64,000 bases of DNA. Source: Candidatus Eiseniibacteriota bacterium. Its GTDB lineage: Bacteria; Eisenbacteria; RBG-16-71-46; CAIMUX01. Below the pieces are notes generated by a model. The model searched no databases, was not told the DNA's origin, and was given only the letters and a program-made list of their open reading frames with translations. The DNA is taken from positions 50,314 to 114,313 of the forward strand of contig CAIMUX010000121.1 of the NCBI GenBank assembly GCA_903844735.1, given 5' to 3'. The stretch's first letter is position 1. Every line of letters starts with the position of its first letter. Made by a program: the position numbers and the translations under genes. This document shows, piece by piece, positions 28,119-36,907 of this stretch.

Positions 28119-29296
28119 TTGTTACTCTGATTCGCGTAGAAGAGATAGACGAGGCTACTCACGATGCCCACGACGACAGTGGGTTCGATGTAGCGGCCGA
28201 GTCCCGGCACTTTCAGTTCGGGGATTCGGAACGGGTACGACGCACCTTCGGCCAGGGTTCGTTGCGTGCCGGAAAGCCGGTCGACGCGGTGACGTTCCGC
28301 AGAGAGGACCTGGCGCAGTTCGCCTTCAGGCTCCTTCCGTGACGAGACCTGCAGGTAGATACCGGCAACCCGCGTGAAGCGCAACGGCCCGAATAGAAGC
28401 TTGCGGCCGACATCCGCATAGCTGACTCCGAATTCGACGACGCGCAGGTCAAGTACCTCCCCGGCAGGAAGCGCCCGAAGAGCCGCCGCGGAGAATTGTC
28501 CAGGAGCCGGTGTGACGGCGGATCCGGTCGGCTGTTCTTGCAAGGAGGCCGGCGGCTCTCCACCCTGACCCTTTTCGCTCGGCGATGTCTGGTCAGGAGG
28601 CTCTCCGTCCGGGCCGCCCCGGACCGAATCGGCCTCGGCCCTGGCCGAGTCGGGATTCGAGGCGGTCGTATCCGCCGACGCGGCGCCGTCCTTGTTGCCG
28701 CCCTTCGTGCTGTCGCTGCCGGCTTCGGATCCCGTCGGGGGCGCACCCTGACCTTGCGGGTTCTGCTCACCGCTCTGGCGCGGGCGGCTCGGGCGGACCG
28801 GCGCCGGCGACGGCGGCGGGGGCTCGATGGCGGAATCCCCGCGGGCCGGCGCGGGTCCCCAGTCCAGAACCCGAATCTTGTAGCCCCGCTCCGCCAGGAT
28901 CTCACTGAACACGGTTCCCACAAACCAGTTCGCATCGTGGGGAGTGCTCGCATAAAGGGTGACGGCCGATCCCGGAGGGAGCGCGAGCGAGTCGGCGATG
29001 GCGTTCACCGCCTCACGGCTGATCGTGTCGAGCAGACCCAGGTTGCTGTAGAAACCGGAGCGCTCCGGCTCTCGGGACCCACGGAGCGCGCTCTCCGCCG
29101 TACCGTTTGTCGCGAGACCGCGCCCGGCCTGCTCCCTTTGGGGGATGTCCCGCTTTGGGAGGCTGCCCTTCCAGCCGCCCGGCGACTGGCCCGACGCCGG
29201 AGCAGGGATGGCTAGAGTGAGAGCAAGAACAGCGGCCGCCGCGAGGACGGCAGACACGAACGCCACGCGGTAACGCAGCCAGGATCGTGGCTTCAA
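28115..29296 (-). CDS. secreted bipartite protein of unknown function
   Basis: 393 residues. Signal peptide or anchor at 13-35. Residues 80-150 form a compact alpha/beta segment (LLDTISREAVNAIADSL, then an ILAERGYKIRV strand). Residues 155-270 are a disordered linker rich in Pro, Ser, Gly, Gln and Asp. Residues 275-365 resume order, with FGVSYADVGRKLLFG and a strand-rich part, and the C-terminus is a single transmembrane helix (TVVVGIVSSLVYLFY) ending in NQSNK. I do not recognise the family; the ordered halves recall FlgO/CsgG-type or LytR_C-type periplasmic folds only loosely. It sits between rimO and bamD with 4-nt overlaps on both sides, suggesting an envelope-assembly role. Confidence 0.6.
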   Translation of the reverse strand: MKPRSWLRYRVAFVSAVLAAAAVLALTLAIPAPASGQSPGGWKGSLPKRDIPQREQAGRGLATNGTAESALRGSREPERSGFYSNLGLLDTISREAVNAIADSLALPPGSAVTLYASTPHDANWFVGTVFSEILAERGYKIRVLDWGPAPARGDSAIEPPPPSPAPVRPSRPRQSGEQNPQGQGAPPTGSEAGSDSTKGGNKDGAASADTTASNPDSARAEADSVRGGPDGEPPDQTSPSEKGQGGEPPASLQEQPTGSAVTPAPGQFSAAALRALPAGEVLDLRVVEFGVSYADVGRKLLFGPLRFTRVAGIYLQVSSRKEPEGELRQVLSAERHRVDRLSGTQRTLAEGASYPFRIPELKVPGLGRYIEPTVVVGIVSSLVYLFYANQSNK

Positions 29297-30756
29297 GACG
29301 AAACCTCCTCCTCAAGGGACGCGGCCAAGTCGTACGGCCCCGCCCCGGTGATCCGCACACGCACGAAGGTGCCCGGGCCGGGCAGCCTTTTCGCCACGGG
29401 CGGGTGATCGGGCCCCAAGACAGCCGGGGTCAACACCACCTCGCCGTCGATCTCCGGAGCCTGCCCGGCCCATCGACCGCGAGCGACCCCTTTTTCGGAA
29501 TCGACCGATTCCACGATCACCTCCAGCACCCGTCCGATGCGCTCCCGGTTCCGCCGAAGCGACACCGCTCGCTGCCGGGCCAGCACCGCGTCGCGTCGCT
29601 GTGCGCGCAACCGGGTTGGAACCCGGCCGGTCAGCCGGGCCGCCGCCGTTCCTTCCTCCTTGCTGTAGGCAAAGGCACCGAGGTGGTCAAATTCCAGATC
29701 TCCTACCATCTGCAGCAGCCGCTGAAAGTCCTCCTCCGTCTCGCCTGGAAAGCCTGTGATCACCGTGGTGCGCAGCACGATTCCCGGAACCTCTCGGCGC
29801 AGCCGACGGAGGAGCGCCTCTGTCTCGGCCCAGACGGGAACGCGGTGCATCCGGCGAAGGACCGAGTCGGAGGCGTGCTGCACCGGAATGTCGGCGTAGG
29901 ACACCAGCCGAGCGCACCGATCAAAGCACGCTACCAGCCGGTCGGTCCAGTGGCGCGGGTGCGTGTAGAGGAGCCGAATCCAGCGCATCCCTTCCACCGC
30001 GTCGAGCGCCTCCACCAGTCGGTCCAGCGCGGGCTGCCCGTAGAGATCGGTCCCCCATGCCGTGGTGTCCTGCGCCACGAGGGTGACTTCTTGTACTCCG
30101 GCCCCGCAGAGTCGGTGAGCCTCCGCGATGATCTCATCGAGCGGTCGGCTGCGGTGACGTCCGCGCAGAACCGGGATGATACAGAAGGCACACGCGTGAT
30201 CACACCCGTCGCTGATCTTGAGGTAGGCGGAAGCCCGCCCCTGCGAGAGCACCCGCGCCTCCCACGGATCCTCCAGCCGATCCAGCCCGCCGAGGCGCGC
30301 ACCCCGGGTCAGAGTGCCGTCGAGGAGACCGCGCACGACGCCGGGCAAGCCGGCCAGCGAGCCCGGCCCGAGCAGGAAATCGACCTCGGGGATCTCCTCC
30401 AGCACCGACGCGCCATGGCGCTGAGGCAGGCAGCCGGTGACGACCAACCCGCGTAGGCGCCCGGTCTCCTTCAGCCGCGCCGCGTCGAGAATGGCGTCGA
30501 TCGATTCCTTCTGGGCATCGGTCACGAAGGCGCAAGTGTTGACCACCACGATCGCCGCTTCGGCCACGTGCGCGGTGATCCGCAGACCGGCGCGATGCAG
30601 CGAGCCTAGCATCATCTCGGCGTCCACCAGATTTTTGGGGCAACCGAGGGTGACGAAAGCAACTGGCCCGTCGGAGCCGGTCGCACCCGCGGGCCCCGTC
30701 GCGGTCGCTACGAGAACCGTGGCCTCGGGACACGAAAAGGGACGCGCGCCCTTCAT
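29293..30756 (-). CDS. rimO: ribosomal protein S12 methylthiotransferase RimO
   Basis: 487 residues. Radical-SAM enzyme that methylthiolates an aspartate of ribosomal protein S12. N-terminal UPF0004 domain (VAFVTLGCPKNLVDAE, with cysteines for the second cluster), radical-SAM cysteines CX3CX2C in SDGCDHACAFC, and a C-terminal TRAM domain. The LGCPKNLVD motif separates RimO from MiaB. 4-nt overlaps with lolA upstream and the unknown gene downstream. Confidence 0.93.
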   Translation of the reverse strand: MKGARPFSCPEATVLVATATGPAGATGSDGPVAFVTLGCPKNLVDAEMMLGSLHRAGLRITAHVAEAAIVVVNTCAFVTDAQKESIDAILDAARLKETGRLRGLVVTGCLPQRHGASVLEEIPEVDFLLGPGSLAGLPGVVRGLLDGTLTRGARLGGLDRLEDPWEARVLSQGRASAYLKISDGCDHACAFCIIPVLRGRHRSRPLDEIIAEAHRLCGAGVQEVTLVAQDTTAWGTDLYGQPALDRLVEALDAVEGMRWIRLLYTHPRHWTDRLVACFDRCARLVSYADIPVQHASDSVLRRMHRVPVWAETEALLRRLRREVPGIVLRTTVITGFPGETEEDFQRLLQMVGDLEFDHLGAFAYSKEEGTAAARLTGRVPTRLRAQRRDAVLARQRAVSLRRNRERIGRVLEVIVESVDSEKGVARGRWAGQAPEIDGEVVLTPAVLGPDHPPVAKRLPGPGTFVRVRITGAGPYDLAASLEEEVSS

Positions 30757-31526
30757 GGCGAGCCCAATTCCACCACGGGAACTCCAGGCGGCGGCGTGAA
30801 GCGGAAAAATTCGGCGTCGAGCGCCAGATTCTTTTGGGTGCGGATCAGCCGATAGAGTGTCCGGTTGCCCCCGTCATCCTCGTATTCGTAACGGATCAAG
30901 TCGGGCGAGCTCGGACGCGTCCAAAGCCGCACCTGCTTGAGGCCGCTGCCGGCGCCGGGGACGAGAACGATGCAGCGTGATGGCCCTCCGTCCACGGTAT
31001 CCGCGACAACCCCGGGCTCCGCGCGGCCAGTCTCCAGCACCCAACGCAGCGGGTCGCTGCTTCCGCCGGGCCCATCGGAAAGGCGCGCCAGCAGCACCTC
31101 GCCATTCTCCGGCACCCAGGTCCAGACGCGACTCCCGTCGGAGACCTGGAGGTGCCCCTTCGGCTGTGCGTATTCGATCCGGAAGAGATTCGGCCGGCGC
31201 AGGTAGAGCGTGCCGCGCGCCGCGGCGGGCGCATCCATTCCCACCCACTCCTGCGTTTGCTCAAAGTCGGCCTGGAAGGAGTCAAGACCCAGCAACAAAG
31301 CGGCGACTTCGCGCAAAGCCATCGCGCCGGGTGTGAGGGGCACCGCGGGGGGCGCGCCCGCGGGCAGAGCCGTAGGACCGGGAGCGGCGGGTGCGGTGCC
31401 TTCAGAGAGGGCCGCCGGGACCTGCGCCGACGCGGAGTCTCCCGCGCACAAGAGCAGCGCCGCGGCCAGGACCGGCACCGCGCCGCAACGGTACCTACGA
31501 GCGAGAGCTACCGGCATCCTGCTCAT
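30753..31526 (-). CDS. lolA: outer-membrane lipoprotein carrier protein LolA
   Basis: About 257 residues. Signal peptide AVPVLAAALLLCAGDSASA, a 40-residue Ala/Pro linker, and the LolA core: SFQADFEQTQEW, RGTLYLRRPNLFRIEYAQP, ending VVELGSP. Shuttles lipoproteins across the periplasm. The start is uncertain: ATG at 31526 or 31517, both inside the end of ftsK. The ftsK-lolA order also occurs in Escherichia coli. Confidence 0.87.
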   Translation of the reverse strand: MSRMPVALARRYRCGAVPVLAAALLLCAGDSASAQVPAALSEGTAPAAPGPTALPAGAPPAVPLTPGAMALREVAALLLGLDSFQADFEQTQEWVGMDAPAAARGTLYLRRPNLFRIEYAQPKGHLQVSDGSRVWTWVPENGEVLLARLSDGPGGSSDPLRWVLETGRAEPGVVADTVDGGPSRCIVLVPGAGSGLKQVRLWTRPSSPDLIRYEYEDDGGNRTLYRLIRTQKNLALDAEFFRFTPPPGVPVVELGSP

Positions 31527-33798
31527 CCCGCGTGCGCATCCGCTCGACAAATATTTCGTCGGCGAGAACCTCCCGGGTCTTGCTTCCATCCTGTGGTCCC
31601 ACCGCACCGGCGTGCTCGAGAATGTCCATGAGCCGCCCCGCCCGCGAGTAGCCGACCTTCAGCCGTCGCTGGAGAAACGACACCGAAGCCTGCCGGTGCT
31701 GCACGATGAGCCGCAGCGCATCCTGAAACAGCTCGTCTTCGACTCCGATGTCCCCCTCCTCCCGCGCCAGATCGGCGTCACGGAAGAGCGGCGGCGCAGG
31801 CGGCTGGGCACGCAGAAAGTCGGCGACCGCAGCCGCGTCACGCTCGCCGGCGTAGGCTCCATGCACCCGCACGGCCTCTGCCTTCCCCGGCGGGAGAAAG
31901 AGCATGTCACCGCGACCGAGCAGGTCTTCAGCCCCGTTGGCGTCCAGGATCGTGCGGCTGTCGACCTTGCTGGCCACCTGGAATGCGACCCGCGCCGGGA
32001 AGTTTGCCTTGATGACGCCGGTAATGACGTCCACCGAGGGACGCTGCGTCGCCAGCACGAGGTGGATGCCGACCGCACGGGCCATCTGGGCCAGGCGCAT
32101 CACCGGTCCTTCGATCTCGTTCTGCAAAGTGAGCATCAGGTCGGCCAGCTCGTCGACGAGAATGACAAGGTGCGGCATCGGGACAACACCGCCGTCGGGT
32201 CCCGCGGCGCGGGCCTTTTCGCGGTACCCCTCGAGATTCCGTACGCCGAGGGCGGCCATGTGCCGGTATCGCCGCTCCATCTCCCCCACCGCCCAAACCA
32301 GCATGCGCGCGGCTTGCTTCGCCTCGGTCACCACCGGGCAGATCAGGTGCGGAATCCCATCGTAGGGGGTCAGCTCCAGCATCTTCGGGTCAATGAGGAG
32401 GAGCCGCAACTCATCGGGAGTGCGCCGAAGGAGAAGCGACAGAAGCACCCCGTTCAGGAAAACGCTCTTGCCCGAGCCGGTGGTTCCGGCGACCAGAAGG
32501 TGCGGCATCTGCTCGAGCCGCGCCGCATAGGCTCGCCCCCGGGTGTCGCGACCGAGCACCAGCGGGAGCGCCCCCGGCAAGGCGGCCGGATCGATCTCCT
32601 CCAGGATCGCGCGCAGCGAAATGGTGGAGGCGATGCGGTTGGGAACCTCGATCCCAATGGCGGCCTTGCCCGGAATCGGCGCCACCAGACGGAGGCGCGA
32701 GGCGCGCAGGGCGAGGGCGAGGTCGTCCTTCCGCGACACAACCTGGGAGACGCGCACACCGGCAGCCGGTTCGTACTCGTACTGGGTAACGACCGGGCCG
32801 GGATGGACCGCCCCAAGCCGGCCCAAGATGCCGAATTCCTGTAGCGTGCGCACGATCACCTGCCCGCATTCCAGCAGGTCCTCGCTGCCGGCGACGGTGG
32901 GAGGCTCGCCCGCTTCGAGAAGCGAAACCGAGGGGAGGATCCAGGGACCCGCCACGGCGGGGGTCGCGGACCGAACGTCTCGCACTTTCGTCTCATCCTT
33001 GGACTTCTTGCCTCGGCCGCGTTCCGGAACAATGGAGGGATCGAGGTCGGAATCGCGCGGCGCCACCGAGACACGGGGCTTCGAACCGGGAACGGCATCG
33101 AGCGGCTGCTTGCGCCCGTCCTCATGAGCCGGAGCCTTATCGCTCGAGCGGGAAGGCACCGCTACTGCCCCCGGACCGGACTGTCTCCGCCGGGTATCCC
33201 GGTCCGGCGAACCCGCCTCGCGCCCGGGCACTTTCGACCGCCCCACCAGTGCAGCCAGGCCGCCGGCCATCGCCCCGCCCGCTCCCTGCAAAGCCCGCAT
33301 CACGGCCACCCGCGCCCGCACCGGCAGGAACCAGGGCACTCCGCCGACCACGAGCACCGCCAACATGCCCCCGGTCACCAGCGCTCCCCCGATCGGCCCG
33401 AGCACGCCGGGGCCGGAGAGGAAATCGGCCCCGGCGAGAGACAGGTCGCCCCACTGCGGCTGCCCGCCGGTAATGCCGCCGAGTAGCGAGAGAAACAGCC
33501 CGGCGGCGCCCGACCAGGCCAAGAAGGGCCACAACCGGCGGGGGCGCAAGAACAGCGCACGCAGAGCAAGAGCGAAACCGACAACGCCACCCCAAAGGAC
33601 CAACGGCACGCCGAGCCCGCCCAACAGGGTTTGCGCCGTCACCTTTCCTGCCAGCCCGCAGGCGTTCTCCGGCAAGGCGGAGAGCCGCAGCGACGGCCAT
33701 GGCGGCGAGGAGAGCAGCGAAACTCCCACCAGGAGGTTCACCATCAGCAGCAGAACCCCGAGCAGGGGCCGCCGCCTCAGTTCCTCCGTCTTGCCCAT
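31495..33798 (-). CDS. ftsK: DNA translocase FtsK
   Basis: 767 residues. Four N-terminal transmembrane helices (about 12-30, 58-82, 92-112, 132-152), a basic, disordered linker to about 300, the alpha/beta motor domain with Walker A GTTGSGKSVFLNG and Walker B (LVILVDELADLM), and a C-terminal winged-helix gamma domain (VSFLQRRLKVGYSRAGRLMD) that reads oriented DNA motifs. It pumps chromosome dimers through the division septum. The linker is shorter than in Escherichia coli. Confidence 0.95.
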   Translation of the reverse strand: MGKTEELRRRPLLGVLLLMVNLLVGVSLLSSPPWPSLRLSALPENACGLAGKVTAQTLLGGLGVPLVLWGGVVGFALALRALFLRPRRLWPFLAWSGAAGLFLSLLGGITGGQPQWGDLSLAGADFLSGPGVLGPIGGALVTGGMLAVLVVGGVPWFLPVRARVAVMRALQGAGGAMAGGLAALVGRSKVPGREAGSPDRDTRRRQSGPGAVAVPSRSSDKAPAHEDGRKQPLDAVPGSKPRVSVAPRDSDLDPSIVPERGRGKKSKDETKVRDVRSATPAVAGPWILPSVSLLEAGEPPTVAGSEDLLECGQVIVRTLQEFGILGRLGAVHPGPVVTQYEYEPAAGVRVSQVVSRKDDLALALRASRLRLVAPIPGKAAIGIEVPNRIASTISLRAILEEIDPAALPGALPLVLGRDTRGRAYAARLEQMPHLLVAGTTGSGKSVFLNGVLLSLLLRRTPDELRLLLIDPKMLELTPYDGIPHLICPVVTEAKQAARMLVWAVGEMERRYRHMAALGVRNLEGYREKARAAGPDGGVVPMPHLVILVDELADLMLTLQNEIEGPVMRLAQMARAVGIHLVLATQRPSVDVITGVIKANFPARVAFQVASKVDSRTILDANGAEDLLGRGDMLFLPPGKAEAVRVHGAYAGERDAAAVADFLRAQPPAPPLFRDADLAREEGDIGVEDELFQDALRLIVQHRQASVSFLQRRLKVGYSRAGRLMDILEHAGAVGPQDGSKTREVLADEIFVERMRTRDEQDAGSSRS

Positions 33799-33818
33799 GC
33801 GATGGATGTCCTACCCGC

Positions 33819-34973
33819 CTAAACGAACTTCTTCAGCGCATCGACCCGATCGAGGCGCTCCCAGGTGAACTCAGGCTCGCTGCGCCCAAAGTGGCCATAG
33901 GACGCGGTCTTCCGGTAGATCGGCCGCAAGAGGTCAAGATCACGGATGATGGCTCCCGGCCGAAGGTCGAAGACGCCCCGCACCGCTTCCACAATCCGTG
34001 CTTCCGGGACGCAACCGGTACCGAAGGTCTCGACATGGATCGACACCGGCTGCGCATAGCCGATGCAATAGGCGAGCTGGATCTCGCAGCGCTTCGCCAT
34101 CCCAGCTCCGACGATGTTCAGAGCCACCCAGCGGGCGGCGTAGGCAGCCGAGCGATCGACCTTCGATGGATCCTTGCCCGAGAAGGCTCCCCCTCCGTGG
34201 CGAGCCATGCCGCCATAGGTGTCGACGATGATCTTGCGCCCGGTGACACCGGCGTCCGCGGCCGGCCCGCCCTTGACGAAGCGGCCGGTCTGATTGATCA
34301 ACATGCGGGGGGGCACAGAGACGAGTTCCCTTGGCAGCGCCGGATTGATGACCACCCGCTCGATATCCGCACGGACGGTTTCCTCCGCGACCTCGGCCGC
34401 GTGCTGGGCGGCGCAGACCACCGTGTCGATGCGCACGGGGCGGTCGTCCTCGTACTCGATCGTCACCTGCGACTTGCAGTCGGGTCCCAGCCACGGGAGC
34501 TCGCCGGAGCGACGCACATCCTCGATCCGGCGCACGATACGGTGCGCGAGCACGATCGGAAGCGGCATGTACTCCGGAGTCTCATCGCTGGCGTAGCCGA
34601 ACATGATCCCCTGATCACCCGCCCCCTGGTCGAGCGGGTCAGGCCGGTCGACCCCTTGCGCGATGTCGCCTGACTGCTCGTCGATAGCCGTGACGACCCC
34701 GCACGATTCCGCTTCGAAGTGGTACTCCGGGCGGTCGTACCCGATCTCCCGAATCGTCTCCCGAACCACTCGGGGGATGTCGACGTAGGCGTCGGTGCGG
34801 ATCTCGCCGGCCACCACGACCAGCCCCGTCGTGACCAAGGTTTCGCAGGCCACGTGACCCTTGCGGTCTTCGGCCAGGATGGCGTCGAGCACGGCGTCTG
34901 AGATCTGGTCAGCGACTTTATCGGGGTGTCCCCTGCCGACCGACTCAGACGAGAAAAATTGTCTTCCGGCCAT
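33819..34973 (-). CDS. metK: S-adenosylmethionine synthetase
   Basis: 384 residues, normal length. Makes SAM from methionine and [22 protein letters not shown] at the N-terminus, [12 protein letters not shown] near 120, and [19 protein letters not shown] near 260 are all canonical. First gene of an operon running to the mutase at 20159; ftsK starts 20 nt after it. A palindromic element and a weak promoter lie upstream (35046-35129). No SAM riboswitch is visible in the leader. Confidence 0.96.
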   Translation of the reverse strand: MAGRQFFSSESVGRGHPDKVADQISDAVLDAILAEDRKGHVACETLVTTGLVVVAGEIRTDAYVDIPRVVRETIREIGYDRPEYHFEAESCGVVTAIDEQSGDIAQGVDRPDPLDQGAGDQGIMFGYASDETPEYMPLPIVLAHRIVRRIEDVRRSGELPWLGPDCKSQVTIEYEDDRPVRIDTVVCAAQHAAEVAEETVRADIERVVINPALPRELVSVPPRMLINQTGRFVKGGPAADAGVTGRKIIVDTYGGMARHGGGAFSGKDPSKVDRSAAYAARWVALNIVGAGMAKRCEIQLAYCIGYAQPVSIHVETFGTGCVPEARIVEAVRGVFDLRPGAIIRDLDLLRPIYRKTASYGHFGRSEPEFTWERLDRVDALKKFV

Positions 34974-35045
34974 GAACGTTCCTTTCTCCTGCTTCTGGGT
35001 TCCGTCCTCCCGCCCGCGAAGGGGTGGATTTCCGCAAACCCGGAC

Positions 35046-35074
35046 AGACTATCACCCGCGGCCGGCTTCGGCAA
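35046..35074 (-). promoter_or_regulatory. candidate promoter of the metK operon
   Basis: Minus-strand TTGCCG (35069-35074), 17 bp, TAGTCT (35046-35051). The match is only moderate. It is supported mainly by its position, 16 bp downstream of the palindrome at 35091-35129, mirroring the rplU promoter. Confidence 0.4.
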
Positions 35075-35090
35075 CGGCTGGTGGCAGCGT

Positions 35091-35129
35091 CTGAGATTCG
35101 GAACGAATACGATGGGCTCCGAATCTCAG
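35091..35129. promoter_or_regulatory. 39-bp palindromic element, copy A (metK operon)
   Basis: Arms CTGAGATTCGG (35091-35101) and CCGAATCTCAG (35119-35129) are perfect inverted repeats around a 17-nt centre. The same arms and the same centre length recur at 54995-55033. An 11-mer GGAACGAATAC is shared but lies at offset 9 here and 16 in copy B. Located between metG and metK, 117 nt before the metK ATG. No T tract, so not an obvious terminator; no flanking target duplication. Confidence 0.75.
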
Positions 35130-35277
35130 AAAGGTAGGTCAGCCGATCGAGAAGGCAGGCCATCACCGGCGGGTCGGACCGGTGCCCGCTCCACCGGAAG
35201 GCACTTCCCCGTGCGCCGCCTTCGATCGTCCTCACCCGAAGCCGGCAGATCCCCGATGCCCGGCTTTTCCGAGGTCA
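35130..35277. other. spacer between metG and the palindrome
   Basis: 148 bases downstream of the metG stop. I see GC-rich sequence with small imperfect hairpins and no open frame with a start and ribosome site, no riboswitch and no tRNA. Confidence 0.4.
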
Positions 35278-36897
35278 TCAGGCGGGCGGGGCGGGCCGAA
35301 TCCCCTCCCGCGGGAACATCGCTCCTCCCCGCCGAAGGGGCTGCCCCACTTGCAAACGATCGAGAATTCGCCGGGCGGTCCCCGGAAGGAACGGCTCCAA
35401 CCAGAACGCCGCCGCCCGCATCCGCGCCGTCACGTTGGCGAGGAACTCCCGCGTCTCCTCGATCCGCCCCTGGCGCGCGAGTTCCCAGGGCCGGTGCACT
35501 TCGAACGCCTGGTTAAGCGAGGTGAATTCTGTCCAGAGCAGCGCCAGCGCGTCATTGAGGCGGTAACCTCCCATCGCATCATGGAACGATGCGGGAGCCT
35601 CCGGCGTTTCCGGTGCCGACAATGCCCCCGGAGGATTCGAAGAGTCCGGCGATGGCGATGCCCCGGGCACGTACCCCGCCTGCTCCCCCGTTGCCTCCAG
35701 GCGCAGGAGCAGGTTCCCGAGGTTGTTGGCGAGGTCGCTATGGTAGGCAGCCTGGAGTCGCGCCTCCGCGTAATCGCCGTCCTCGAACGGGGAGATGAAG
35801 CGCAGCAAGTAATACCGGAACGGATCGACGCCGTACTTCGCCACCTGATCGAGCGGATCGATGACATTGCCCAAGCTCTTCGAGATCTTCCGGCCCTCGA
35901 CGGTAAGGTAGCCGTGCACCAGCACCGTGTGCGGCAGCGGCAGCCCCGCGGAGAGGAGGATCGCGGGCCAGTAGATCGTGTGGAACCGGTTGATCCCCTT
36001 CCCGATGACGTGGATCCGCTCGTCAGCCTCGAGCCAGAATCGGCGGAATCGCGCGGATTCCTCCGCGTAGCCGAGGGCCGAGATGTAGTTCGCCAGAGCG
36101 TCGAACCAGACGTACATCACCTGGTCCGGATCGTCAGGGACGCGGATCCCCCATCCTCCGGCCCGCTCCCCGGTGCGTGAAATGCTGAAATCGCGCAGTC
36201 CACGGCGCACAAACGCGATCATCTCGCGACGGCGCGACTCGGGCACGATGCGAACGGCACCCGATTCCAGAAACTCGAGGATCTTCGACTGGTAGGCAGA
36301 GAGGCGGAAGAAGTAGTTCCGCTCCCGGACCGCTTCCAACGCCGTGCCGTGCTCGGGACAGACCGGCTCGACCAGCTCTGCGGCGGCCGGGAAATCCTCG
36401 CATCCGACGCAGTAAAGCCCTTCGTAGTCCCGCACATAGATGTCGCTCGCCGCCACCGATGACCAGAGGCGTCGGGCCGCGGGAGCATGGCGCGGATCGC
36501 GGCTCGTCCGGATGAAATCGTCGGCCGAGATGTCCAAGCCCGGAATCAAATCCCGGAACAACGCTGAATTGCCTTCACAGAGCTCTTCCGTCGAGAGACC
36601 AAGCTCCCGGGCCGCGCGAACGTTTTTCAACGAATTCTCGTCCGTGCCGGTCACAAAACAGGTGTCGTACCCCTGCCGCCGCAGATAGCGCGCAATAACG
36701 TCGGCCTGGATCAGCTCAAAGGCGAACCCGACATGGGGCCGGGCGTTGACATACGGGATGGCCGTGGAGACGAAGGCGACCTTGGTGCAGGCCGACGAAC
36801 GGCCATCCAGCTCATCGGTCCCGAAAGGAGCCGACGGGGGGGCAGCCTCCAACCGGCTTCCCCTCGGTCGATTCTCCGTCGGTCCGGCGCTACTCAC
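35278..36897 (-). CDS. metG: methionyl-tRNA synthetase
   Basis: About 539 residues, the short form lacking the C-terminal tRNA-binding (Arc1p-like) domain. Class I motifs: IPYVNARPHVGFAFE for HIGH, and EGRKISKSLGNV for KMSKS. Zinc-type knuckle CVGC...CPEH. C-terminal helical anticodon domain interrupted by a Pro/Ser/Glu-rich insert at about 430-455. I chose GTG at 36897, 11 nt after the preceding stop; a TTG at 36942 is possible but has poorer spacing. Last gene of the rplU operon. Confidence 0.93.
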   Translation of the reverse strand: MSSAGPTENRPRGSRLEAAPPSAPFGTDELDGRSSACTKVAFVSTAIPYVNARPHVGFAFELIQADVIARYLRRQGYDTCFVTGTDENSLKNVRAARELGLSTEELCEGNSALFRDLIPGLDISADDFIRTSRDPRHAPAARRLWSSVAASDIYVRDYEGLYCVGCEDFPAAAELVEPVCPEHGTALEAVRERNYFFRLSAYQSKILEFLESGAVRIVPESRRREMIAFVRRGLRDFSISRTGERAGGWGIRVPDDPDQVMYVWFDALANYISALGYAEESARFRRFWLEADERIHVIGKGINRFHTIYWPAILLSAGLPLPHTVLVHGYLTVEGRKISKSLGNVIDPLDQVAKYGVDPFRYYLLRFISPFEDGDYAEARLQAAYHSDLANNLGNLLLRLEATGEQAGYVPGASPSPDSSNPPGALSAPETPEAPASFHDAMGGYRLNDALALLWTEFTSLNQAFEVHRPWELARQGRIEETREFLANVTARMRAAAFWLEPFLPGTARRILDRLQVGQPLRRGGAMFPREGIRPAPPA

Positions 36898-36907
36898 GCT
36901 ACGGGCC

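Noticed and set aside
28226..28243. Third copy of the palindrome core inside the unknown gene
   Set aside because: GATTCGGAACGGGTACGA resembles the core, but it is inside coding sequence for SYPFRIPE and lacks the inverted arm.
35091..35129. Insertion-sequence or MITE pair for the twin palindromes
   Set aside because: No target-site duplication at either copy and the inner sequences differ in arrangement; both copies also hold the same position relative to promoters. Not fully excluded without the genome.
34974..35277. SAM riboswitch in front of metK
   Set aside because: I looked for the SAM-I core and for short SAM-II/III cores in the leader; none is present. The inverted repeat there is the 39-bp element, also found before rplU, so it is not SAM-specific.
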